From contig WQWL01000012.1 in NCBI GenBank assembly GCA_009785345.1, forward strand, positions 1-46,422: a DNA stretch of 46,422 bases, read 5' to 3'. The notes beneath the pieces are model-generated. The model had not been told where the DNA came from. It saw nothing but the letters and a program-made list of their open reading frames with translations, and did no database searches. The position numbers and the translations under genes are program-made. The stretch is from Oscillospiraceae bacterium (GTDB taxonomy: Bacteria > Bacillota > Clostridia > Oscillospirales > Oscillospiraceae). Positions 39,998 through 46,422 of the stretch are shown in pieces. Numbering within the stretch: the first letter of the stretch is position 1; each line of letters opens with the position of its first letter.

Positions 39998-41767
39998 ATG
40001 GTGAAAATCTTACAGCATCTCAAACCTAGAGAATGGCTTATCATTCTATTTTCAATAGGCTTTATTGTCATACAGGTGTGGCTTGATTTGACTATGCCGG
40101 ATTATATGGCAGAGATAACAACCCTTGTTCAAACACCCGGTAGTGCAATGCGCGATATTTGGATTGCCGGGGGCATGATGCTACTTTGCACTCTTGGTAG
40201 TTTGGCTGCATCTATTACTGTTGGATTTTTTGCAGCGAGATTGAGTTCTACATTTTCAAGACGATTACGTCGTTTGTTGTTTAATAAAGTTGATTCTTTC
40301 TCCATGGAGGAAATCAATCAGTTTACAACAGACAGTCTTATCACACGCTCAACTAATGATATAACTCAAGTTCAAATGATAATTGCAATGGGTCTTCAGC
40401 TCATTATCCGCGCTCCCATTACAGCGATATGGGCAATAACAAAAATTGCCGGTAAAGGCACAGAGTGGACTGTTGCAACGGGTGTTGCTGTTCTTGTTTT
40501 ATCAATCATGGTTATTGTCATGATGATTTTTGTTCTACCAAAGTTTAGGAAAATGCAAGTGCTCGTTGACAATATGAATCGCGTGACACGCGAGAACCTT
40601 ACAGGGCTTAGAGTTGTAAGAGCATATAATGCAGAAGATTATCAAGAAGCAAAATTTGAGAAAGCCAATGACGAGCTAACATGGACACAACTTTTTACAA
40701 GCAAGGCAATGGCATTTATCATGCCTGTTATGACCCTTGTAATGAGTGGCGTGTCTCTTTCTGTTTTTTGGATAGGCGCATACTTGATAAATGCTGCACA
40801 AGGTGCTGATAGATTGCCTATTTTCGCAAACATGATGGTGTTTTCAATTTATGCTATGCAAGTAATCATGTCATTCATGATGCTTACTATGATTTTTATT
40901 ATGCTCCCTCGTGCTACTGTTTCTGCAAGACGGATTTGCGAAGTGCTTGATACTCCTGCAACCATACTCGATGGAAGCAGAATTGACGGTATATCCGGAC
41001 TTATAGGTGAGGTTACCTTTAAGAATGTTGGATTCAAATATCCTGATGCTGCAGAAGCTGTTCTCAATGATATTAGTTTTACAGTTAAACAAGGCGAAAC
41101 AATCGCATTTATCGGTTCGACCGGTAGTGGTAAATCTACACTTATCAATCTTGTCCCTCGTTTCTTTGATACTACAGAGGGTGAAATCTTGATTGACGGT
41201 GTTAATATTCGTGAATATAAGCTTGAAGCTTTGCATAATAAGATTGGATATGTACCGCAAAAAGCGGTGATGTTTAAAGGCACGGTGTATTCCAATGTCG
41301 CATATGGCGATAATGGCTCTGAATTTACTTTAGACCAGGTAAAAAGAGCTGTCACTATTGCCCAGAGCACCGATTTTGTTGAAGCCATGAAGGATGATTA
41401 TTACGCAGAAATCGCACAAGGTGGAACAAATATCTCCGGCGGTCAAAAGCAACGTCTTTCAATTGCCCGTGCTGTATGCCGTAAGCCTGAAATATATATC
41501 TTTGATGATTCATTCTCTGCACTAGACTACAAAACAGACAGACTCTTACGTACAATGTTAAAAAAGGAGACTGCCGGTATTACCAGTATGATTGTTGCAC
41601 AGCGTATCGGAACTATTATGGATGCAGATCGAATCGTTGTCCTCGACAGAGGTAGAATCGTCGGCAACGGACGCCACAATGAGCTGCTTGAAACATGTGA
41701 GGTATATCGCCAAATTGCCATAAGTCAGCTTTCCGAAGAAGAGTTAGGTAAGGCGGTGGCATCATGA
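39998..41767 (+). CDS. ABC exporter half-transporter with a non-canonical ATP site (heterodimer subunit 1)
   Basis: The frame opens at 39932, but the first 22 residues (Cys/Lys-rich) do not look like the family. ATG 39998 (MVKILQHLKPREWL) with GAAAGAAG upstream is the better start, giving 589 residues. Six membrane spans precede an ATPase domain with Walker A GSTGSGKST, signature ISGGQKQRLS and Walker B YIFDDSFSALD. The catalytic Glu after Walker B is Asp (FDD), the usual degenerate site in heterodimeric multidrug exporters of the TM287/288 or BmrCD type. It overlaps the next gene by 4 nt, so the two are translationally coupled. Confidence 0.92.
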   Translation: MVKILQHLKPREWLIILFSIGFIVIQVWLDLTMPDYMAEITTLVQTPGSAMRDIWIAGGMMLLCTLGSLAASITVGFFAARLSSTFSRRLRRLLFNKVDSFSMEEINQFTTDSLITRSTNDITQVQMIIAMGLQLIIRAPITAIWAITKIAGKGTEWTVATGVAVLVLSIMVIVMMIFVLPKFRKMQVLVDNMNRVTRENLTGLRVVRAYNAEDYQEAKFEKANDELTWTQLFTSKAMAFIMPVMTLVMSGVSLSVFWIGAYLINAAQGADRLPIFANMMVFSIYAMQVIMSFMMLTMIFIMLPRATVSARRICEVLDTPATILDGSRIDGISGLIGEVTFKNVGFKYPDAAEAVLNDISFTVKQGETIAFIGSTGSGKSTLINLVPRFFDTTEGEILIDGVNIREYKLEALHNKIGYVPQKAVMFKGTVYSNVAYGDNGSEFTLDQVKRAVTIAQSTDFVEAMKDDYYAEIAQGGTNISGGQKQRLSIARAVCRKPEIYIFDDSFSALDYKTDRLLRTMLKKETAGITSMIVAQRIGTIMDADRIVVLDRGRIVGNGRHNELLETCEVYRQIAISQLSEEELGKAVAS

Positions 41768-43617
41768 GTGGACAACAGAGAAGTAGAGCACCACAAGTAC
41801 GAATGGGTGGCGGTCCAACCGGAGTAACTGAGAAAGCAAAAGACTTCAAGGGAACATGGTTTAAACTCATAAAATATTGCAAAAGATATATGTTTGCAAT
41901 TATTGTTTCACTTATTATTGCAGCTATTGGTACAGTGTTTACAATAATTGGACCTGACCAAATTGGGAAGATGACAAATGAAATTCAAGCCGCACTCGTT
42001 CCACTCGCAGCAGGAAGCGGATTGCCGGATGTTGATATATCCGCTATCACCCAAATTGCTACACTGCTTGTTATACTCTACTCATGCGCTGCGATTTTGA
42101 ATTTCCTGCAGGGCTACATAATGGCTGTAATAACGCAAAAAATCGGCAAAAATCTCCGTACTGATATTTCTGAAAAGATCAATAGACTTCCTCTCAAATA
42201 TTTTGACAAGGTCAGCTATGGTGATATTCTCAGCCGTGTTACAAATGATGTTGACACTATAGGACAAACCATGAATCAAAGTATTGGCACGCTTGTCACA
42301 GCTATAACGATGTTTTTCGGTTCTGCCTTTATGATGTTTTATAACAATTGGCTCATGGCACTTGCAGCTATCGGTTCAAGCATCATTGGCTTTATTCTCC
42401 TGTCTCTAATTATGCGTAAATCACAAAAATATTTTGTCAGACAGCAAAATGATTTAGGCGCGGTTAACGGACATGTTGAAGAGATATACTCTGGGCACAA
42501 TGTTGTAAAGGTATATAATGGTGGCAAAGAAGCCGGGCGTTACTTTGATGAGGTCAATAATAGACTTTATGATAGCGGTTGGAAAAGTCAGTTCATGTCA
42601 GGGCTTATGATGCCCATAATGATGTTCGTCGGTAATCTCGGTTATGTGGCAGTCTGTGTTGTAGGTGCGGTTCTGGCTATGAATGGGACGATTCAATTTG
42701 GTGTCATTGCTGCATTTATGATATATATTCGATTGTTCACCAATCCCCTCTCACAGCTTGCACAAGCATTTCAAAATTTACAAAGAACTGCAGCATCCGG
42801 AGAGCGTGTATTTTCGTTTTTCGATGAAGAGGAAATGGAAGATGAAAGCTCTAAAATAGAAAAACTCACCGATATTAAAGGTGAGATAGAATTTCGCAAT
42901 GTGCGCTTTGGTTATGACCCCGAAAAAATTATTATACATGACTTTTCTTCAAAGTTTGAGCCTGGAACACAAGTCGCTATTGTCGGACCGACCGGTGCAG
43001 GTAAGACAACCATTGTAAACTTACTAATGCGCTTTTATGAGTTAGACAGCGGTGAGATATTAATTGACGGGGTATCTTCTAATCAAGTTCCCAGAGAGAA
43101 TGTCCAGGAACAGTTTGGTATGGTGCTACAAGATGCTTGGCTATTCGAGGGTACTATTAAAGAGAACATTGTTTATTGTAACGATGGTGTGACTGATGAG
43201 CAAGTTTTTGAAACATGTAAGGCCGTTGGACTCGATCATTTTATCAGCACACTTACAAAGGGCTACGATACAGTTTTGGATGATAAATCTACATTGTCAC
43301 AAGGTCAAAGACAACTTCTTACAATTGCTCGTGCTATGATTCAAAACGCTCCCATGATGATTCTCGACGAAGCAACAAGCTCCGTTGATACCCGCACCGA
43401 ACACCTGGTGCAAAGTGCTATGAGTAATCTAACAAAAGGCAGAACATCATTTGTAATTGCACATCGCTTATCTACTATAAAGAACGCTGATGTGATTCTT
43501 GTGTTAAATGAAGGCGATATTGTTGAAAGTGGCAGTCATAAAGAGTTGCTAGAACTTAAAGGCTTCTACGCTGAACTATATAATAGTCAATTTGAACAGG
43601 CTGGTGCTCTCACTTAA
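41764..43617 (+). CDS. ABC exporter half-transporter with catalytic ATP site (heterodimer subunit 2)
   Basis: The start ATGA overlaps the stop of the preceding gene. A basic N-terminal extension (about 1-35) precedes six membrane spans. The ATPase domain has Walker A GPTGAGKTT, signature LSQGQRQLLT and Walker B MILDEATSSVD with the intact catalytic Glu. In heterodimers this subunit carries the active Walker B, while its signature pairs with the partner's site. At 617 residues it is full length. Substrates of such pairs include drugs, lipids and peptides; none is indicated here. Its 3' end overlaps the convergent diesterase gene by 8 nt. Confidence 0.93.
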   Translation: MSGQQRSRAPQVRMGGGPTGVTEKAKDFKGTWFKLIKYCKRYMFAIIVSLIIAAIGTVFTIIGPDQIGKMTNEIQAALVPLAAGSGLPDVDISAITQIATLLVILYSCAAILNFLQGYIMAVITQKIGKNLRTDISEKINRLPLKYFDKVSYGDILSRVTNDVDTIGQTMNQSIGTLVTAITMFFGSAFMMFYNNWLMALAAIGSSIIGFILLSLIMRKSQKYFVRQQNDLGAVNGHVEEIYSGHNVVKVYNGGKEAGRYFDEVNNRLYDSGWKSQFMSGLMMPIMMFVGNLGYVAVCVVGAVLAMNGTIQFGVIAAFMIYIRLFTNPLSQLAQAFQNLQRTAASGERVFSFFDEEEMEDESSKIEKLTDIKGEIEFRNVRFGYDPEKIIIHDFSSKFEPGTQVAIVGPTGAGKTTIVNLLMRFYELDSGEILIDGVSSNQVPRENVQEQFGMVLQDAWLFEGTIKENIVYCNDGVTDEQVFETCKAVGLDHFISTLTKGYDTVLDDKSTLSQGQRQLLTIARAMIQNAPMMILDEATSSVDTRTEHLVQSAMSNLTKGRTSFVIAHRLSTIKNADVILVLNEGDIVESGSHKELLELKGFYAELYNSQFEQAGALT

Positions 43618-44446
43618 ATCTTGGCTTTGGTTTGTAATATTCAAAGATTACTGTGTCGTTTTGCCTTTCACATTTCTCTATATTATGACCAGGTATTATT
43701 GTCCATGTTACTTTCATCGGTTTGAAAATATAGCAAAGTCGCGCAATTAGTGGGCGTGTGCTGTTACTATATGCGATAAAGTGCGGACGCGATATGAAGT
43801 TTGTAAGTAAGTTTCCTAATAATGTTGCAAACACAATTGATATTCCTTTAAACAAGCGAGGCGAACTGCTTAACTGTCCACGTAGTACATCCGGTGCGTT
43901 TTTCTTAAACCATGCACCAACACGTGGGTCAAAACTCTCTATGCAAAAATTTTTGCCTTTCTCACTCAGCAACTTAAATGTCTCTTCGCAGAGCATTGCA
44001 TTATTTGCACCGGCTGATTTCAGCTCTACAATCACCGGCATATCATCAATTATGTCCAATACTTCACTAAGCAAAGGGATATGTTGATCCGTATTAAATA
44101 ATGGAATCCTCGATAACTCATTCCAGTTTTTGGAATTGACATTTGCGTCAATTCCACATACACGCTTCAAGTCGTCATCATGGAAAACTACAACTTTGCC
44201 ATCCTTTGAAAGTTGCACATCAATCTCTATCCCATAGTTTCCATCTTTTGCTGCTACAAAGGATTCGATTGAGTTCTCGGGGACTTTTTGATCTTCTGTA
44301 TGTAATCCACGATGAGCACAATTTAGTCCTTTGAATATCATCGCTGTTTTGCTTGCTTTTGATGTCATTTTGCCGGGAGCAACGCAAAACATTAATGCTA
44401 AAATCAGCACAATCAATATGCCAAAAATTACAAATAACCATGTCAT
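43610..44446 (-). CDS. membrane-anchored glycerophosphodiester phosphodiesterase
   Basis: An N-terminal membrane span (about 3-25) is followed by a GDPD TIM barrel: CAHRGLH (first catalytic His), PENSIESF, EIDVQLSKDG and VFHDDDL (second His). These residues bind the metal and cut glycerophosphodiesters to glycerol-3-phosphate and an alcohol. At 278 residues it is of normal length. The N-terminal span with no cleavage site suggests membrane attachment. It is divergent from the Rrf2 gene, and the tandem operators lie about 145 nt upstream of its start. Confidence 0.9.
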   Translation of the reverse strand: MTWLFVIFGILIVLILALMFCVAPGKMTSKASKTAMIFKGLNCAHRGLHTEDQKVPENSIESFVAAKDGNYGIEIDVQLSKDGKVVVFHDDDLKRVCGIDANVNSKNWNELSRIPLFNTDQHIPLLSEVLDIIDDMPVIVELKSAGANNAMLCEETFKLLSEKGKNFCIESFDPRVGAWFKKNAPDVLRGQLSSSPRLFKGISIVFATLLGNLLTNFISRPHFIAYSNSTRPLIARLCYIFKPMKVTWTIIPGHNIEKCERQNDTVIFEYYKPKPRFK

Positions 44447-44589
44447 AGAAAATTAAAGTTCCTCTCGATAATATCGATATACTAATTTGCACTCTGTTCA
44501 CCGCTTTTAGCAGACTAGACCTCAGTGCTATTGCAAAATTATACAACAGTATATTTACAAAATCAATGGTCGAATGTACCATATTTAAT

Positions 44590-44631
44590 CTTGATAGTTT
44601 CCATCAAGATATCTTGATAATTTTTGTCAAG
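44590..44631. promoter_or_regulatory. tandem 19-bp palindromic operators at the Rrf2 promoter
   Basis: CTTGATAGTTTCCATCAAG (44590-44608) and CTTGATAATTTTTGTCAAG (44613-44631) are two similar inverted-repeat sites 23 bp apart start to start. The second covers the -35 box and spacer of the Rrf2 promoter. The junction makes a third perfect palindrome, ATCAAGATATCTTGAT (44603-44618). Autorepression by the Rrf2 protein is the natural reading. Confidence 0.65.
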
Positions 44632-44642
44632 TATGGTATAAT
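44614..44642 (+). promoter_or_regulatory. sigma-A promoter of the Rrf2 gene
   Basis: TTGATA (44614-44619) and a perfect TATAAT (44637-44642) are 17 nt apart, with the start expected near 44649, 40 nt before the ATG. Confidence 0.8.
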
Positions 44643-44688
44643 AGTTTCAGGTTTGTGCCTACATGTTTTCGAAAGGAATGTCATTTTT

Positions 44689-45099
44689 ATGTTATTAACA
44701 AAAGAATGCGACTATGGTGTACGTACAGTTCGTGCACTGGCTGATGGTGGCAAAAAGACAGTAGCAGGCATCTGCAAAAAAGAATTGATTCCAACCCCAT
44801 ATGCATACAAAATTATGAAAAAATTAGAGCATGCCGGGATATTACAATCTATCCGAGGTAGAGATGGCGGGTATCAACTTGCTAAACCATTGAATACTAT
44901 TACACTTTTAGATATCGTTACTGCTATTGACGAAAACCTGTTTATTAACGAATGTCTATCCAATAAAAAACATTGTCCAATTAACGACCCGGATGATCCC
45001 TGTACCGTTCATATAGAACTTGATCGAATGCAAAGTATTTTAGTAGCTGAGTTGCAATCAAAAAGCATGCACGAAATTTTACGGCATGATTTGCATTAA
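44689..45099 (+). CDS. Rrf2-family transcriptional regulator, 136 aa
   Basis: The frame is open from 44566, but that part overlaps the operators and promoter. ATG 44689 (MLLTKECDYGVRTVRALADG) with AAAGGA upstream is the family's usual start. The N-terminal winged helix ends in GGYQLAKP, the family signature. Three Cys follow (ECLSNKKHCP then DDPCTVH), as in IscR-type Rrf2 proteins that bind an iron-sulfur cluster, though the spacing (C-x6-C-x8-C) is not identical to IscR. It likely senses iron-sulfur, redox or cysteine state and represses its own promoter through the tandem sites. It is a single-gene unit ending at a strong terminator; other targets are unknown. Confidence 0.9.
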   Translation: MLLTKECDYGVRTVRALADGGKKTVAGICKKELIPTPYAYKIMKKLEHAGILQSIRGRDGGYQLAKPLNTITLLDIVTAIDENLFINECLSNKKHCPINDPDDPCTVHIELDRMQSILVAELQSKSMHEILRHDLH

Positions 45100-45139
45100 T
45101 AAATTTTGCGAAACAACTTAATTCAATACAAAACGTTAA

Positions 45140-45175
45140 CAACCCCTATCGCTTGTTCAGTAAGCGTTAGGGGTT
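45140..45175. terminator. bidirectional terminator between the Rrf2 and surface-protein genes
   Basis: CAACCCCTA (45140-45148) pairs with TAGGGGTTG (45167-45175), with inner CGCTT/AAGCG continuing the stem. AATTTTTG follows on the plus strand. Its TAGGGGTT arm resembles the dispersed repeat. Confidence 0.8.
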
Positions 45176-45207
45176 GAATTTTTGTATTAATCTGCTTTAA
45201 TTAGAAA

Positions 45208-46422
45208 TTACTTCTTAGTCTCTAACTTCTTCTTATTTTTAGTAATCCATACAGCAGTACCTGTTGCTGCGATGAGGGCAAATACTAGTAAAACTGACCA
45301 CAGTACAACACTACTTTCAATACCTGTACTCGGAATTCCTTGTCCTTGATTACCCGCACCTGGTGGGGGAGGAGGAGTAGGTGTCGGTTGTGGTCCTTCT
45401 TCTCCTTCTTCATATGGCACTCGCACTGTAGCGTTATCATCGAGATACACATAGTCACCATTTTCATCGCGTTCTTGTCCCCAGTAGTATACACGTTCTT
45501 CATCTTCATAACGGTATCTCCATTCGGTGTTGTACAGTGCATCACCATTTTCATCACGCAAGGTCGCTATGTTGGTAAACGTTTGTCCTGCTGCATCTTC
45601 GTATACTGTGGCTACAAATGTGATTGTTACCACTCCACCGACTCCAAGTTCTATGATTTCTACGGAGATTACTGTGCCACCATTGATGATTGCTGTTTCT
45701 CCAATTTCTCCATTTACTGCTACTGCGGTTATGTTGCGCAAGTTATAGATGTATGCACCTTTTAGGTCAGTACCTGTTAATCCCATGTCATCAATCATCC
45801 AGAAGTTATACGCTGCTAAGTCGCCAGTATTTCTTAATGTTACTGTATACATGATGTACTCGCCCATATTGGCAACCGTACTATATGCGACTTTTTCGAT
45901 ATTGAGCCAGGGTGCACGTGTGTCAAGTAGTACTTCAGCCACATACACTTCATGGTAGATGACTTCACTTCTGTAGTCGGTGTCTTCGCCATCTACTTCT
46001 GTGATGATGGCTTGGTTACGGAAGATTGTGCCATTTGGTGCCGTTGAGTTTACTATTGTTGGGATAATAAGTGTAAATGTGGCATCTGCTGCTAGCTCTT
46101 CGATTTCCCATCTTACTAGCTGACCACTTACTGTTACGACTACTCCTTCAGCTTCTAGCTCTGCTATTGGTAGTAATGGTCCAGTGGTGCCGAACTGACC
46201 TTGGATACCCGCTTGGTTTATTGTCAGATGGGTCGGGATTTGGTCTTCGACCACTACATTAAGTGCAGGACCTGTCCCACTGTTCTCTACTTCTATTGTG
46301 TACACAATCGCATCGCCACGTTCGACTTCAACTGCTGTTGCCAATGTATTACCATACTCAGGCGTCGCTGTCTTAGTCACGGATAGATCAGGATCTACTT
46401 CATCTTCTTCATCTAATTCATG
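45208..46422 (-). CDS. DUF11-repeat surface protein with IPSTG sorting signal (5' part outside the window)
   Basis: The frame stays open to the window end at 46422, so the N-terminus is missing; the internal GTG at 46380 is not a convincing start. Two DUF11-type beta-sandwich repeats are visible: VERGDAIVYTIEVENSGTGP, then ALNVVVEDQIPTHL; and VANMGEYIMYTVTLRNTGDL then AAYNFWMIDDM. After a Pro/Thr-rich wall spacer comes IPSTG, a membrane span (VVLWSVLLVFALIAATGTAV) and the tail KNKKKLETKK. This is a sortase signal, with IPSTG in place of LPxTG. It should be covalently anchored to the wall as an adhesin or pilus-like protein. No sortase gene is in view. Confidence 0.85.
   Translation of the reverse strand, partial: HELDEEDEVDPDLSVTKTATPEYGNTLATAVEVERGDAIVYTIEVENSGTGPALNVVVEDQIPTHLTINQAGIQGQFGTTGPLLPIAELEAEGVVVTVSGQLVRWEIEELAADATFTLIIPTIVNSTAPNGTIFRNQAIITEVDGEDTDYRSEVIYHEVYVAEVLLDTRAPWLNIEKVAYSTVANMGEYIMYTVTLRNTGDLAAYNFWMIDDMGLTGTDLKGAYIYNLRNITAVAVNGEIGETAIINGGTVISVEIIELGVGGVVTITFVATVYEDAAGQTFTNIATLRDENGDALYNTEWRYRYEDEERVYYWGQERDENGDYVYLDDNATVRVPYEEGEEGPQPTPTPPPPPGAGNQGQGIPSTGIESSVVLWSVLLVFALIAATGTAVWITKNKKKLETKK

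Noticed and set aside
44566-44688. Upstream extension of the Rrf2 gene
   Set aside because: It would run through the operators and promoter; the family starts at the MLLTKE residues.

Overview
The window looks like a chromosomal piece of a low-GC Gram-positive anaerobe, most likely a member of the Clostridia. The evidence is AT-rich DNA with strong AGGAGG-type ribosome sites, a selenocysteine pair (selA-selB), a SleB-like wall hydrolase, LplB/LplC-type sugar permeases, a sortase-type surface protein and an Rrf2 regulator. I cannot name the species. No rRNA, tRNA or CRISPR array was recognised.

Positions 1 to about 6480 look like an accessory patch. It holds the tail of a transposase, a membrane-anchored SleB-like protein, a very large YobI-type P-loop ATPase on the minus strand, a 500-nt spacer with a perfect 34-bp palindrome, and a free-standing CdiA-C-terminal-type nuclease domain. 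Next comes the most interesting element: a promoter, a compact three-way-junction RNA and an intrinsic terminator with a built-in alternative pairing, upstream of a DUF1576 membrane protein. This has the layout of a riboswitch, of a class I do not recognise.

From 8.0 to 13.9 kb the minus strand carries selA, selB, a GH4 glycosidase, a small lipoprotein and a four-cysteine TSCPD-type protein. From 14.0 to 21.8 kb the plus strand carries a Na/Pi cotransporter with a PhoU-like tail, thymidine kinase, a glycerol-1-phosphate dehydrogenase fused to a HAD phosphatase, an M24 peptidase and a two-domain PPK2 kinase; an XRE regulator lies on the minus strand. From 21.8 to 27.6 kb is what looks like one signalling unit on the minus strand: a sigma-region-4-only protein, an ECF sigma factor carrying its own transmembrane segment and outer domain, a 1057-residue surface protein, and a separate SHOCT peptide. 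The same ECF-like promoter sequence occurs upstream of the first and the last of these genes.

From 28.5 to 39.9 kb is a divergent carbohydrate locus. The minus operon is ROK regulator, BadF/NAGK-type kinase, AgaS-like SIS isomerase and GatZ-like aldolase subunit. The plus operon is a binding lipoprotein, two permeases, an amidohydrolase and a MelA-like GH4 enzyme. Together they suggest import and breakdown of an alpha-galactoside or galactosamine-type sugar, with the ABC ATPase supplied from elsewhere. The last part holds a heterodimeric ABC exporter, a glycerophosphodiesterase, an Rrf2 regulator with tandem operators, and the C-terminal part of a DUF11/IPSTG surface protein that runs off the window.

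A short repeat built on TTAGGGTCTAGGGGTTAG lies at the stop codons of four unrelated genes, always in the sense orientation, and supplies the C-terminal G-S-R-G-stop of two of them.
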